From Flavobacteriales bacterium (lineage in GTDB: Bacteria; Bacteroidota; Bacteroidia; Flavobacteriales; BACL11), in assembly GCA_014381465.1 (NCBI GenBank), contig JACNLP010000047.1, positions 1 through 42,806 of the forward strand: 42,806 nucleotides of DNA, written 5' to 3'. Below the pieces are notes generated by a model that did no database searches, was not told where the DNA came from, and saw only the letters and a program-made list of their open reading frames with translations. Positions 1-8,473 of the stretch are shown one piece after another. The translations under genes and the position numbers were made by a program. The stretch's first letter is position 1, and each line of letters starts with the position of its first letter.

Positions 1-57
1 AACCCCCGACTTCCTCCTTGTAAGGGAGGCACTCTGAACCAACTGAGTTAATCGCGC
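1..57 (-). tRNA. tRNA-Val (anticodon TAC), 3' part outside the window
   Basis: Read on the minus strand, the sequence begins GCGCGAT (5' acceptor strand). It continues with a D-arm ACTC...GAGT and an anticodon stem CCTCC/GGAGG closing the 7-base loop CTTACAA. The anticodon is therefore TAC, which reads valine codons. The T-arm and 3' acceptor strand lie beyond base 1, so the gene is cut by the window edge. A promoter of its own lies just upstream (70-99). A tRNA scan over the joined contig would confirm the missing arm. Confidence 0.9.
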
Positions 58-69
58 AAAATTGAAGTG

Positions 70-99
70 CAAATATATACGATTTCCCATTACAGACAA
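70..99 (-). promoter_or_regulatory. Promoter of the tRNA-Val gene
   Basis: On the minus strand there is TTG (99-97), exactly 19 bases, then TATATTTG (77-70). This matches the Bacteroidota -33/-7 consensus TTTG-N19-21-TAnnTTTG, and the mature tRNA begins 12 bases after the -7 box. It sits between the folC stop codon and the tRNA, so the tRNA need not depend on read-through. The boxes are seen directly; activity is inferred. Confidence 0.65.
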
Positions 100-116
100 G
101 TTTTTAATAAAAGAAA

Positions 117-1328
117 TTATAGCACTTCAGCCACCACAAATGTACTTCCTCCAACAAAAATTAAGTCGTCTGTTTTGGCATGTTTTTTTGCATCAGCAAG
201 GGCTTTTTTTACAGAAGAAACAACACTACCTTTTAAGCCTAATTTTTTTGCTTTTTCCTGTAAGGATGAAGCGCTCATTGCTCTTGGAATTTCTGCTTTG
301 CAGAAATAATATTTTGCATTTTTTGGAAGCAGAGCTAATATATTGCTTACTTCTTTGTCGCTTACTGTTCCAAATACAAAGTGCAAATTTTGGTGGGGTG
401 TTTGTTTAATTTGTGTTACAATTTGTTTGATGCCATCTTCATTATGCCCAACATCACAAATGATTTTTGGGCTTTCGGATAAAGTTTGCCATCTCCCTAA
501 AAGTTTTGTATTTCCCACTACTTTATTGAGTCCATCTTTTATATTCTCAGCTGTAATCTCCCAACCTATTTTTTGGAGTTGCTTAATTGCAGCAAGAGCA
601 GTGCAGCTATTTTCTACTTGATACTTTCCTTTTAGGTCAGTTGTAAAAGCAGTAGCTTTCTCAGCATAATATAGAGATGCGTTTTTTTCAGTAGCAATAG
701 TTTTAAAAATTGTTTTTGTTGCCTCTTGCTCTTTACCAATAATGATAGGTGTATTTTCTTTTACGATTCCAGCTTTTTCTTTTGCAATATCTTCTATGGT
801 ATTTCCAAGTAGAGAGGTGTGGTCCAAGCCAATATTTGTAATGATTGAGAGTTCAGGATTTATGATATTTGTGCTATCTAATCTGCCGCCTAATCCTGTT
901 TCTATAACTGCAATATCTACTTTTTGATTTGCAAAAAAACTGAAAGCCAAAGCAACTGTCATTTCAAAAAAGGACATTTCTAATTTTTCAAAAAGATGTT
1001 TGTTTTCATCTACAAAATCAATGACTTTCTCTTCTGCAATCATCTGTCCATTTATTTTAATTCTTTCTCTAAAATCTTTTAAATGAGGAGAGGTGTAGAG
1101 TCCAACTTTATAGCCAGCTTCTTGCAGAATAGAAGCCAACATGTGTGCAGTTGAGCCCTTGCCATTTGTACCAGCAATATGTATGCTTTTGAATTGTTTC
1201 TGAGGGTTTCTTAAGTACTTAGTTGCTGCAACAATATTTCCTATATCCTCTTTGTAGGCGGCAATTCCATCTCTTTGATACATGGGTAATTTACTAAAAA
1301 GATAATCAAGCGTTTGCTTATAATCCAT
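117..1328 (-). CDS. folC: Bifunctional folylpolyglutamate synthase / dihydrofolate synthase
   Basis: FolC joins glutamate to dihydropteroate and adds further glutamates to folates in the cytoplasm, using ATP. The 403 residues match the family's usual length. The P-loop GTNGKGS is at about residues 53-59. The family motif TGLGGRLDSTN is near residue 145, and DVGHNEDG, in the C-terminal Mur-ligase-like domain, is near 290. The start ATG shares one base with the tonB stop (TGATG), which suggests translational coupling at the end of an exbB-exbD-tonB-folC run. No substrate-deciding residues were checked, so the split between synthase activities is taken from the family. Confidence 0.95.
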   Translation of the reverse strand: MDYKQTLDYLFSKLPMYQRDGIAAYKEDIGNIVAATKYLRNPQKQFKSIHIAGTNGKGSTAHMLASILQEAGYKVGLYTSPHLKDFRERIKINGQMIAEEKVIDFVDENKHLFEKLEMSFFEMTVALAFSFFANQKVDIAVIETGLGGRLDSTNIINPELSIITNIGLDHTSLLGNTIEDIAKEKAGIVKENTPIIIGKEQEATKTIFKTIATEKNASLYYAEKATAFTTDLKGKYQVENSCTALAAIKQLQKIGWEITAENIKDGLNKVVGNTKLLGRWQTLSESPKIICDVGHNEDGIKQIVTQIKQTPHQNLHFVFGTVSDKEVSNILALLPKNAKYYFCKAEIPRAMSASSLQEKAKKLGLKGSVVSSVKKALADAKKHAKTDDLIFVGGSTFVVAEVL

Positions 1329-2104
1329 CAGTTCAAGCTGAAATGATAAATTATTTTTCCTTGTTGATTAGTAGGGGCAGTTTGTTTAGGGTCGAACTTA
1401 GTTTTTAGGGCTGCAGCTTTTGCCCTTTGCAGGAGTTGTTTATTAAGAGTTGTTGAGCCTTTCGCCCCAGGAATAGCATTTATAACATTTCCTAATCTGT
1501 CAACAGTAATTAGAACAACAACTGTTCCTTCAACTTGAGTATTGTAAATTGGTTTTGCTTTAAATTCCACCTTTCTTCCTCCTAGTTGATAAGCCGTTCC
1601 ATCTTCTCCAATTCCTCCTCCTTCATATACATCAGCATTTGGATCTCCATCAATAACTCCTTGATTGCCATCTCCACCTTTTTCCCCCTCTGATGTATTA
1701 TTACTCTTTTTCTTTCCAGGATAGAGTGCTTTTTTATTTACTTCAGGTTTTTTCTCTTGAATTACCTCTTCTTTGGGTTCTTCCTCATTAAGAACTTCCT
1801 CTTTTTCTGTCTTCTCAACAGCTGGAGTTTCTACTTCTGTTTGTGTAATGATTTCCTCAGTGCTTTGAATTTGTTCCTCTATTACTTCTTCCTCTACTAT
1901 TTCAGTAATTTCTTCAATATCTTCTGGTTCATCTTCTCCCATTCCTTCATCAGAATATCCAAAGTTGATACTTATTCCTTCCTCAGCTGGTGGGGGGTCT
2001 TGATATTTTAATCCCAAGAAAAGAAAGGCAACTAAAAGTAGCGCATGAAACAATATTGTTCCAATGATCCCTTTTCTTTTGTTTTTCTTCTCTGAGGAAG
2101 TCAT
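1328..2104 (-). CDS. tonB: TonB-family energy transducer
   Basis: This is a periplasm-spanning protein anchored in the inner membrane that passes energy from ExbB/ExbD to outer-membrane receptors. One N-terminal membrane helix is visible (about residues 12-31, IIGTILFHALLLVAFLFLGL). A long glutamate-rich linker follows (about 45-130), then a glycine-rich stretch, then a C-terminal TonB-like domain with VVVLITVDRLGNV and a conserved LLQRAKAAALKTKF segment. The linker is acidic (repeated EE/EEV/EEI) rather than Pro-Lys rich as in classical E. coli TonB, and it becomes Lys-rich only near residues 115-135. The gene begins one base after the exbD stop and overlaps folC by one base. Family assignment is strong; the receptors it serves are unknown. 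Confidence 0.9.
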   Translation of the reverse strand: MTSSEKKNKRKGIIGTILFHALLLVAFLFLGLKYQDPPPAEEGISINFGYSDEGMGEDEPEDIEEITEIVEEEVIEEQIQSTEEIITQTEVETPAVEKTEKEEVLNEEEPKEEVIQEKKPEVNKKALYPGKKKSNNTSEGEKGGDGNQGVIDGDPNADVYEGGGIGEDGTAYQLGGRKVEFKAKPIYNTQVEGTVVVLITVDRLGNVINAIPGAKGSTTLNKQLLQRAKAAALKTKFDPKQTAPTNQQGKIIYHFSLN

Positions 2105-2105
2105 C

Positions 2106-2498
2106 TTAATTTGGGGTTGTTGCTAATACAATTTTGTATTTATTTCGATAAGCAATGTCCATTACTTTTACTACATGTTCAATAGCAACTGATTTGTCAG
2201 TATGTAAGATAATTGCAGGTTCTTGATCCTTATTGATGAGTAATTTTAGCTCCCCTTCAATTGTGTTTTCTGATACTGGATTCTCATTGATATAAAACTG
2301 AATATCTTTTGTTATTGAAATTGAAATTGTTTGTTTCTCAAGAGTTTTAGCTTTACTTGAAGGGAGTAAAAGCTTTAAAGCGTTAGGGCTTACTAGTGTA
2401 GAAGTAAGCATGAAAAAGATAAGCAATAAGAAAACTATATCCGTCATTGAGGACATGTTAAAATTTGGAGTTACCTTATTTCTGCTTCTTAATCCCAT
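2106..2498 (-). CDS. exbD: Biopolymer transport protein ExbD
   Basis: ExbD is the proton-conducting partner of ExbB in the TonB motor. It has 130 residues, close to the family norm. There is one N-terminal membrane helix, SMTDIVFLLLIFFMLTST, and the aspartate at about residue 20 (MTD) is the expected proton-carrying residue. A periplasmic domain follows. The start shares one base with the exbB stop and the stop lies just before tonB, so the three genes are probably co-translated. Confidence 0.93.
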   Translation of the reverse strand: MGLRSRNKVTPNFNMSSMTDIVFLLLIFFMLTSTLVSPNALKLLLPSSKAKTLEKQTISISITKDIQFYINENPVSENTIEGELKLLINKDQEPAIILHTDKSVAIEHVVKVMDIAYRNKYKIVLATTPN

Positions 2499-3193
2499 TA
2501 TTCGTTATGGTGTAAAAGGTCAAGGAACTCTGTTGTTTTCGCTTCTAACATAAACACAACTTTATCCACTTTTGATACTAAATAGTTGTAGGCAATAAAT
2601 GCAATAATTCCTACTATCAAACCTGCAACAGTTGTTGTCATTGCAGTATAAATCCCCTTTGATAGCATCTCAACATCAATATTCCCTCCTGCACTTGCCA
2701 TTTCATGAAAGGCAACAATCATCCCAATTACAGTTCCTAAAAACCCAATCATTGGGGCAGCCCCAGAGATTGTAGCCAAATTAGCAAGATTGTTTTCCAT
2801 TTTATAAACTTCTAACTTTCCTTGATTTTCAATTGCTGATGAAATATCAGTCATAGGTTTGTCAATTCTGTTTACTCCTTTTTCAATCATTCTTGAAATA
2901 GGGCTATCGGTATTTCTGCATAAAGTTTTTGCAGCTTCAATATCTTTGGCTTCCACAAAATTCTGTATGCTTTTCAGGAAATTTGCATCTTCCTTACTTG
3001 CTTTATTGATTGCTGAGTATCTTTCAATCAAAATATAAATAGCAAAAATAGATAAGATACCTAATGCTCCCATCACTAAGTTTCCTCCAATTCCTCCAGA
3101 GGTAATTAAATCAACAACTGATAATGTTTTTTCTGTAATCTCAGGATTTGTTAAGCTATCTGAAACGGTTTGTATTTGTAATAAGAGACTCAT
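2498..3193 (-). CDS. exbB: MotA/TolQ/ExbB proton channel protein
   Basis: ExbB forms the pentameric inner-membrane stator of the TonB (or Tol-like) motor. It has 231 residues and three membrane helices: about 38-60 (MGALGILSIFAIYILIERY), about 140-165 (GAAPMIGFLGTVIGMIVAF) and about 185-210 (TTTVAGLIVGIIAFIAYNY). The APMIGFLGTVIGMI segment is the family signature. A cytoplasmic loop lies between helices 1 and 2. The gene is 35 bases downstream of nhaD on the same strand and overlaps exbD by one base. A TolQ role cannot be excluded from this protein alone, but the neighbours favour ExbB-ExbD-TonB. Confidence 0.92.
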   Translation of the reverse strand: MSLLLQIQTVSDSLTNPEITEKTLSVVDLITSGGIGGNLVMGALGILSIFAIYILIERYSAINKASKEDANFLKSIQNFVEAKDIEAAKTLCRNTDSPISRMIEKGVNRIDKPMTDISSAIENQGKLEVYKMENNLANLATISGAAPMIGFLGTVIGMIVAFHEMASAGGNIDVEMLSKGIYTAMTTTVAGLIVGIIAFIAYNYLVSKVDKVVFMLEAKTTEFLDLLHHNE

Positions 3194-3228
3194 ATATTGT
3201 GTTTTATATTAAACGAAACTTTTTATTT

Positions 3229-4530
3229 TTATTGCATAAAGATATAAGTGGCAGCTCCTGCTAAATAGCCCATTAAAGCTAAAAGCGATATATTTTTTAA
3301 GTACCAAATAAAGTCCACTTTTAAAATACCCATTACGGCAACTCCAGCTGCTGAACCAATAATTAAAACCGAACCTCCAGTTCCTGCACAATATGCTAAA
3401 AATTCCCAGAATATTCCATCAGTAGCATAATGCCCACTCTCTGCAATTGGGTACATTCCCATTGCACCTGCTACTAATGGTACATTATCTACAATTGAGG
3501 AAAGTAACCCAATAATTATATTTATAATGTAGATTCCTTCTGTAGTTTGTCCATTAAATGTATCGTTTAAATAAGTAGCTACAATATCTAACTGCCCAGC
3601 AGCTTGCAAAGATGCAACTGCCAATAAAATCCCTAAAAAGAAAAATACTGTTGGCACATCAACTTTTCTTAGAACCCCAATAACAGAGAGCTCTAATTTA
3701 TGCTCTTTATTTTTACTTCTGTGTAGGATTTCTGTAGTTAGCCATAAAAGCCCCAAAGATAAAAGCATGCCAACATAAGGCGGTAGATGAGTTATTGTTT
3801 TAAATACAGGAACAAATAATAATCCAGCTACTCCCATGTAAAAAATTAGGTTTCTCTCAAATGAAGTTGTTGGGTCTAAGTAATGTTCTTTACTTTCTAC
3901 TATTATTGGTCTATGAATTTCCCCTTTTAGCTTGAAGGTTAAATAAATTAAAGGCACTAAAGCAGTAACTACTGATGGTAAAAATACTGATGTTATGATA
4001 TTGGAAGCGGTAACTTGCCCTCCAATCCAAAGCATAATAGTGGTTACATCACCAATTGGCGACCAAGCCCCACCCGCATTAGCCGATAGGATTACCATAC
4101 CGGCAAACATCCATAAGTCTTCTTTATCCTTAATTAGTTTAGTAAGTAAAGCGGCCATAACAATGGCTGTTGTTAAGTTGTCCAAAGCAGCAGAGAAGAA
4201 GAAAGTTATAATACATAGAATCCACATTAAAGCTACCTTTTTGTTGGTTGTAATTTTGTCAGTAATAATTGCAAAACCCTCATGAGCATCTATCAGTTCA
4301 ACAATAGTCATTGCTCCTAAAAGGAAGAATAAAATTTCTGCAATATCCACTAAGTGGTGCGATAAATGTTCGTTCATATGGTGAGCATCAACTCCAGAAA
4401 AGGCATAAAGTGCCCAGCAAATTCCTCCTATTAAAAGTGCTGAAGCGGCTTTGTCAACTTTTATTGAGTGCTCCAAGGCAATTGCCATGTATCCAAGTAC
4501 GAATACAAGAATCATAAGTGTAATAATCAT
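3229..4530 (-). CDS. nhaD: Na+/H+ antiporter NhaD
   Basis: NhaD is an inner-membrane sodium/proton exchanger of the ion-transporter superfamily that exports Na+ and supports pH and salt tolerance. The 433 residues contain about 11-13 hydrophobic helices. Recognised family segments are AALDNLTTAIVMAALL, GAWSPIGDVTTIMLWIGGQVTASN and SSIVDNVPLVAGAMGMYP, with conserved Asp/Asn in membrane positions. The gene is followed on the same strand by exbB-exbD-tonB-folC at a 35-base gap, so shared transcription is plausible. The placement suits a marine or salt-exposed lifestyle, but that is inference. Confidence 0.93.
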   Translation of the reverse strand: MIITLMILVFVLGYMAIALEHSIKVDKAASALLIGGICWALYAFSGVDAHHMNEHLSHHLVDIAEILFFLLGAMTIVELIDAHEGFAIITDKITTNKKVALMWILCIITFFFSAALDNLTTAIVMAALLTKLIKDKEDLWMFAGMVILSANAGGAWSPIGDVTTIMLWIGGQVTASNIITSVFLPSVVTALVPLIYLTFKLKGEIHRPIIVESKEHYLDPTTSFERNLIFYMGVAGLLFVPVFKTITHLPPYVGMLLSLGLLWLTTEILHRSKNKEHKLELSVIGVLRKVDVPTVFFFLGILLAVASLQAAGQLDIVATYLNDTFNGQTTEGIYIINIIIGLLSSIVDNVPLVAGAMGMYPIAESGHYATDGIFWEFLAYCAGTGGSVLIIGSAAGVAVMGILKVDFIWYLKNISLLALMGYLAGAATYIFMQ

Positions 4531-4537
4531 AAGTTTT

Positions 4538-4592
4538 TTGTTGGTTGTTAGTTTATAATTGTTGGTTGATGGTTGTTGGTTGTTAGTTTATA
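4538..4592. repeat. 20-bp direct repeat pair in the nhaD-mscS gap
   Basis: The 20-mer TTGTTGGTTGTTAGTTTATA occurs exactly at 4538-4557 and again at 4573-4592. A partial GTTGGTTG copy lies between them. The rest of the 124-base gap (4531-4654) holds the 10-mer TCTAATATCT (4617-4626), found again in inverse orientation at 32476-32485, and a small palindrome AGCG-TAG-CGCT. No gene is visible in the gap. It looks like an intergenic dispersed-repeat remnant; a promoter for nhaD could also lie here but no clear -7 box was seen. Confidence 0.8.
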
Positions 4593-4654
4593 GTTGCAAT
4601 TACTCTTTCACTGTTATCTAATATCTGAAAGCGTAGCGCTCTTACATCTATTTT

Positions 4655-5749
4655 CTATTTCTGCAAATATACTGTTGTAGATGGGAAAGCAAAATCAGAA
4701 TTGTGTTTTTTTACAATGTCCATTATTTTGTAATTTACATCCTCTTTTACATCAATTAAATCGCCCCATTTTGGGCTGTCAACAAAGTACATAACCAAGA
4801 TGTCTAAAGAGCTTGATCCAAATTCTTGAAACCTCACCTTTCCATCTTGGTTTGTTTTAGGATGTTGATTTATCATTTCTTGAATGTCTGCAACAATTGC
4901 TTTAATTTGATCAATTGAAGTTTCATAGGTAACGCCAATATGGAACTTAACTCTTCTTACAGGTCGCATCCCAAGATTATCTAATTCTGCATCAATCATT
5001 TTTTTGTTAGGTACTGTAACTAAACTCTTGTCAAAAGTTCTTATTCTAGTGCTTCTAAATCCTACTTTTTCTACTGTACCAGTTACCGTTCCAACCGTAA
5101 CAGTATCGCCTACTGTAAAGGGTTGATCAAAGAATATTGTGAAAGAACCCAATAGGTTTTCTAAACTTTCTTTAGATGCCATTGCTAGCGCAATACCTCC
5201 AATTCCAAGTCCTGTTGCAAGAGCAGTAATATTAACATTAAATACATTTCCCATTATGATGAATACCGCAAAAACATAAGTAATTATTTTTACAATTTCA
5301 ATGAGAAAAGGAATGAGCTGATCATCCATTTTGTTCTCAGTTTTTTCAGTTCTCTTATACAGAATTAAACCAACATAATCAACTAATTTTAAAATAATCC
5401 AAAATACAGAATAGACATATATTAGAGAAAATCCTTTATTGATAAGCATGCGCAATCCCATTTCGTTTTCAGGAGCTAAATTCCAAGTTGGTGGGTATTG
5501 AATGTGTCCCACTCCTAAATAGATAATGGAAAGCATAATGCATAATCCAATTGGTTTTGTTAAGAGTTCATCAAATTTTTCTACCCCTACTTCTGTGTCT
5601 TTTTTATTTACAATTTTAAACAGGAGATGACTTAAATACTTTGAGATTAATTTTTTAAAAATAAATCCTAAAAGAACTGCTCCAATAAACCAAGTGTAAT
5701 CCTGAATTGTATTGCCTAGTATTTCGGTGAGTAAAAATTGTGTATCCAT
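4655..5749 (-). CDS. MscS-family mechanosensitive ion channel
   Basis: This inner-membrane channel family opens under membrane tension to release solutes after osmotic downshock. In the 364 residues, several hydrophobic helices (about 18-35, 65-82, 105-130, 145-170) precede the pore helix. The pore-lining segment ITALATGLGIGGIALAMASKESLENLLGSF (about 174-203) is the hallmark TM3 of MscS. The beta domain motif FTVGDTVTVGTVTGTVEKVGFRSTRIRTFD follows, then a C-terminal alpha/beta domain. The gene starts 13 bases after the dehydrogenase stop on the same strand, so the two may be co-transcribed. Its paralogue type (MscS, YnaI-like) cannot be set here. Confidence 0.92.
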   Translation of the reverse strand: MDTQFLLTEILGNTIQDYTWFIGAVLLGFIFKKLISKYLSHLLFKIVNKKDTEVGVEKFDELLTKPIGLCIMLSIIYLGVGHIQYPPTWNLAPENEMGLRMLINKGFSLIYVYSVFWIILKLVDYVGLILYKRTEKTENKMDDQLIPFLIEIVKIITYVFAVFIIMGNVFNVNITALATGLGIGGIALAMASKESLENLLGSFTIFFDQPFTVGDTVTVGTVTGTVEKVGFRSTRIRTFDKSLVTVPNKKMIDAELDNLGMRPVRRVKFHIGVTYETSIDQIKAIVADIQEMINQHPKTNQDGKVRFQEFGSSSLDILVMYFVDSPKWGDLIDVKEDVNYKIMDIVKKHNSDFAFPSTTVYLQK

Positions 5750-5762
5750 AAGTTTAATTTTT

Positions 5763-6989
5763 TTATACTAATTGTTTTAATGCAATTTCAAATGCCGTTT
5801 TTGAGATGTTATTTTTAGAAATATTTTTTTTATGAACCTTTTGTAAGGCATCTTTTATAGTTTTAGAAACTGCATCAAAGATAGCAATATCTTTCATTTG
5901 ACAATCATCTTGCATAAAGTAAGAGAATGCACGAGCCATCCCACAATTTGCAATAAAATCAGGCAGTACACTTACTCTTTCATCTGCACTTTTTGATATT
6001 GGGCCAAAGAAAATTTCTTTGTCAGCAAAAGGTACATTTGCCCCTGATGAAATAACCTCTAAACCATTATTTACCATTTGGTCTAACTGGTTTTGAGAGA
6101 GTAATCTTGATGCTGCTGCTGGAACAAAAATTTCAGCACCAACACTCCATATTTTCTCGTTTACTTCCTTAAAAGATAGCATGTTTCCAGCTTCTAAAAA
6201 GTTAGAAGTTCTATCTTCTAATAATGATTTAATTTCCTCAAAAGTATAGCCATCAGTATTTACAATTCCACCTACTTTGTCAATAATTCCAACAATAATT
6301 GCTCCCTCTTGTGCTAAATAATATGCTGCAGCACCTGCTACATTACCCCAGCCTTGTATGATAACTCTTTTTCCTTTTACATCTCCGCCATAAATATTGT
6401 AGTAGTGCAGAATTGCTTCTGCAACTCCATAGCCTGTAATCAAATCTCCTACTGAATAATCTTTATTTGGATTTGGAGTAAGATTACTATCTCTTATAAT
6501 TAAAGGAACTCCTTCTTTAAGTTGGTTAATAATTTTTATAGTTCCATCTTCATCTTTTTTATGATGACCATTTATTACTCCCTCTAATGGAAATAGTATA
6601 CCTTCTTCCTCACACATTGGCATTACCTCATGCACTTCATCTACATTCATATCGCCACCTGTTCCGTAATAGGTTTTTAAGAGTGGTTTTGCAGCTGAGT
6701 ACCATCTTCTTAAAACTTCTTTTTTTCTTGGGTCTCTTGGGTCAAAATTAATTCCTGATTTTCCACCACCAATTGGAGGTCCTGCAACTGTAAATTTAAC
6801 CTCCATAGTTTTTGCAAGTGCCAAAACTTCATCTTTCGTTACGCCTACTCTCATTCTTGTTCCTCCTGCAGCTGCTCCACCTCTTAATGAGTTGATTACT
6901 ATCCATCCTTCAGCATCAGTTTCCGCATCTTTCCATTCAAAAACCACAACAGGTTTTTTGTCTTCAAACTTCTTTAATAACTCTTCCAT
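5763..6989 (-). CDS. Glu/Leu/Phe/Val dehydrogenase
   Basis: This cytosolic enzyme family deaminates an amino acid oxidatively with NAD(P)+. The 408 residues contain the catalytic-lysine motif PIGGGKSGINFDP (Lys about 77), the substrate-side segment GTGGDMNVDEVHEVM, and the Rossmann motif IIQGWGNVAGAAAYYLA (about 207-223). It ends with PDFIANCGM, typical of the family. It is shorter than hexameric glutamate dehydrogenases (about 450), and the motifs alone do not decide between glutamate and branched-chain amino acids. A TACATTTG -7 box lies 23 bases before the start, so the start ATG at 6989 is well supported. Confidence 0.88.
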   Translation of the reverse strand: MEELLKKFEDKKPVVVFEWKDAETDAEGWIVINSLRGGAAAGGTRMRVGVTKDEVLALAKTMEVKFTVAGPPIGGGKSGINFDPRDPRKKEVLRRWYSAAKPLLKTYYGTGGDMNVDEVHEVMPMCEEEGILFPLEGVINGHHKKDEDGTIKIINQLKEGVPLIIRDSNLTPNPNKDYSVGDLITGYGVAEAILHYYNIYGGDVKGKRVIIQGWGNVAGAAAYYLAQEGAIIVGIIDKVGGIVNTDGYTFEEIKSLLEDRTSNFLEAGNMLSFKEVNEKIWSVGAEIFVPAAASRLLSQNQLDQMVNNGLEVISSGANVPFADKEIFFGPISKSADERVSVLPDFIANCGMARAFSYFMQDDCQMKDIAIFDAVSKTIKDALQKVHKKNISKNNISKTAFEIALKQLV

Positions 6990-7011
6990 TTCTTAAGGAT
7001 TAAAATTTTTG

Positions 7012-7019
7012 CAAATGTA
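7012..7019 (-). promoter_or_regulatory. -7 box of the Glu/Leu dehydrogenase gene
   Basis: The minus strand reads TACATTTG, an exact TAnnTTTG match, giving a short untranslated leader of roughly 15-20 bases. A matching TTG at the -33 spacing is not evident, so only the -7 half is claimed. Confidence 0.5.
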
Positions 7020-7066
7020 TTAATAAGACATTAGAATAGAGAATAAAATCAAATATTAGACGCCAC

Positions 7067-7783
7067 TTATAAAACTCCTATTTGGTTGAGTAAGAATTTT
7101 CCTAAAGTGGCACTTCCATAAATAATAAATTGCACTGCATTTAATCGATTTTTCTTTATGTCAAATTCTTGTTTGTAATGTTCCCAACCCTTTTGTTTTG
7201 AGATACCATCATTGCCGCAAATGGCAAAATTAAAATCAAAATAATATGCTTTTATGTTTTCTAAAAACAGACTTAAATTAAAATCGTAATCTGCCAAAAT
7301 AGAATATTGTGTATTGAATTTTTTAGCATAAAAACATCTTTTATGATAAACTGCACCTTGATGATGGATACTATTTTTTATAAATAGTTTATTGGAAAGT
7401 TCCCCATTGAATTCTTCATTATTTTGATAAATAATATTTCCAAAAATCAAAATAGAGTCTTCTAATTCCTCAGAAAAAATATTTTGAAAAGCATCTTTAC
7501 AAATTTTATCATCCGCACCCAAAAAATAAAGCCAATCACCATTTGCTTTACTAATGCCTTTATTCATTGCATCATATATATTCTTATCTATTGTGCTTTC
7601 CCAATAACTTATTTTACTCTCATATTTCTTAATAATATCCAAAGTGCCATCATCTGATTTTCCGTCAATAATGATTAGCTCATAATCGGTAAAAATTTGA
7701 TTTATTACACTTTCAATTGCATTTTGCAGATGCTGTTTTTGATTTAAAACAGGAATAATAATACTTACTTTTGGATATTGCAC
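7067..7783 (-). CDS. Glycosyltransferase family 2 protein
   Basis: This is a GT-A fold enzyme that moves a sugar from a nucleotide sugar to an acceptor, probably for cell-surface glycans. The 238 residues open with VSIIIPVLNQKQHLQNAIESVINQ, then YELIIIDGKSDDGTLDII, YDAMNKGISKANGDWLYFLGADD (metal-binding DD region near 92) and a histidine-rich HHQGAVYHK segment. All are typical of GT2. There is no membrane helix at the N-terminus. The C-terminus (FIIYGSATLGKFLL) is weakly hydrophobic. It lies 9 bases after ftsE on the same strand. Sugar and acceptor cannot be deduced. Confidence 0.88.
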   Translation of the reverse strand: MQYPKVSIIIPVLNQKQHLQNAIESVINQIFTDYELIIIDGKSDDGTLDIIKKYESKISYWESTIDKNIYDAMNKGISKANGDWLYFLGADDKICKDAFQNIFSEELEDSILIFGNIIYQNNEEFNGELSNKLFIKNSIHHQGAVYHKRCFYAKKFNTQYSILADYDFNLSLFLENIKAYYFDFNFAICGNDGISKQKGWEHYKQEFDIKKNRLNAVQFIIYGSATLGKFLLNQIGVL

Positions 7784-7792
7784 TTTCAGTAT

Positions 7793-8473
7793 TTAAATGT
7801 TTTCGCTACTAGTTTCTACAAGAGAACGGTTTTCACAAACAAAAGTATGAGAAGGAAACTTTTTTATAATGGAATAATCATGAGTAGCAACAATTATTGT
7901 TGTGCCTTTATCATTTATTTCTTTCAAGAGTGCAATTATTTTCTCTGATTTTTCTGGGTCTAAATTTCCAGTAGGTTCATCCGCTAAAATAATTTCAGGA
8001 TGGTTTAAAAGAGCTCTTGCAATTGTTGCTCTTTGCTGCTCTCCACCAGAGAGTTCGTAAAGCATTTTTTCTTCACAATTTTCCAAATGTACATTATCCA
8101 ATACTTCTTTTATTCTTCCATCAATTTTATCTTTATCCTTCCATCCAGTTGCTTTTAAAATAAAGTTCAAATTATCATAAAGATTTCTGTCAGTTAAAAG
8201 TTGAAAATCTTGAAAAACAATGCCTAATTTTCGCCTTAAATTTGAAATGTTATCATCATTTAATTTTTCCACATCATAGTCTAAAACTGATATACTTCCT
8301 TTTTTTATAGGAAGCTCAGCATATAATGATTTTAGTAAGCTACTTTTTCCGCTTCCAGTTTTGCCGATAATATAGATAAACTCTCCAGAAGATATTTTAA
8401 AATTAAGATTCTGAAAAATGATATTTGTTTTTTGCAAAATATCAACTGCTTTAAATTCAATAATTGTTTTCAT
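7793..8473 (-). CDS. ftsE: FtsE-like ABC transporter ATP-binding protein
   Basis: In the FtsEX pair, the ATPase works with the permease FtsX to control cell-wall hydrolases at the division site. The 226 residues carry Walker A GKTGSGKSS (about 37-45), Q-loop FQDFQLL, signature LSGGEQQR, Walker B IILADEPTGNLDPEKS and switch histidine ATHD. The length and single-domain form fit FtsE/LolD-type ATPases. The start codon lies inside the end of the 70-residue gene upstream (4-base overlap). No ftsX is next to it in this window, so LolD-like roles remain possible. Confidence 0.85.
   Translation of the reverse strand: MKTIIEFKAVDILQKTNIIFQNLNFKISSGEFIYIIGKTGSGKSSLLKSLYAELPIKKGSISVLDYDVEKLNDDNISNLRRKLGIVFQDFQLLTDRNLYDNLNFILKATGWKDKDKIDGRIKEVLDNVHLENCEEKMLYELSGGEQQRATIARALLNHPEIILADEPTGNLDPEKSEKIIALLKEINDKGTTIIVATHDYSIIKKFPSHTFVCENRSLVETSSENI

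Noticed and set aside
62-621. Plus-strand ORFs of 80-115 residues over folC
   Set aside because: They are antisense to conserved folC codons, rich in Leu/Phe/Ser, and have no domain pattern.
1757-2011. 84-residue plus-strand ORF rich in Phe/Leu
   Set aside because: It is the antisense reading of the Glu-rich TonB linker (GAA/GAG read as TTC/CTC), not a membrane protein.
3995-4517. Plus-strand ORFs over nhaD
   Set aside because: They are shadow frames of a well-supported transporter gene.
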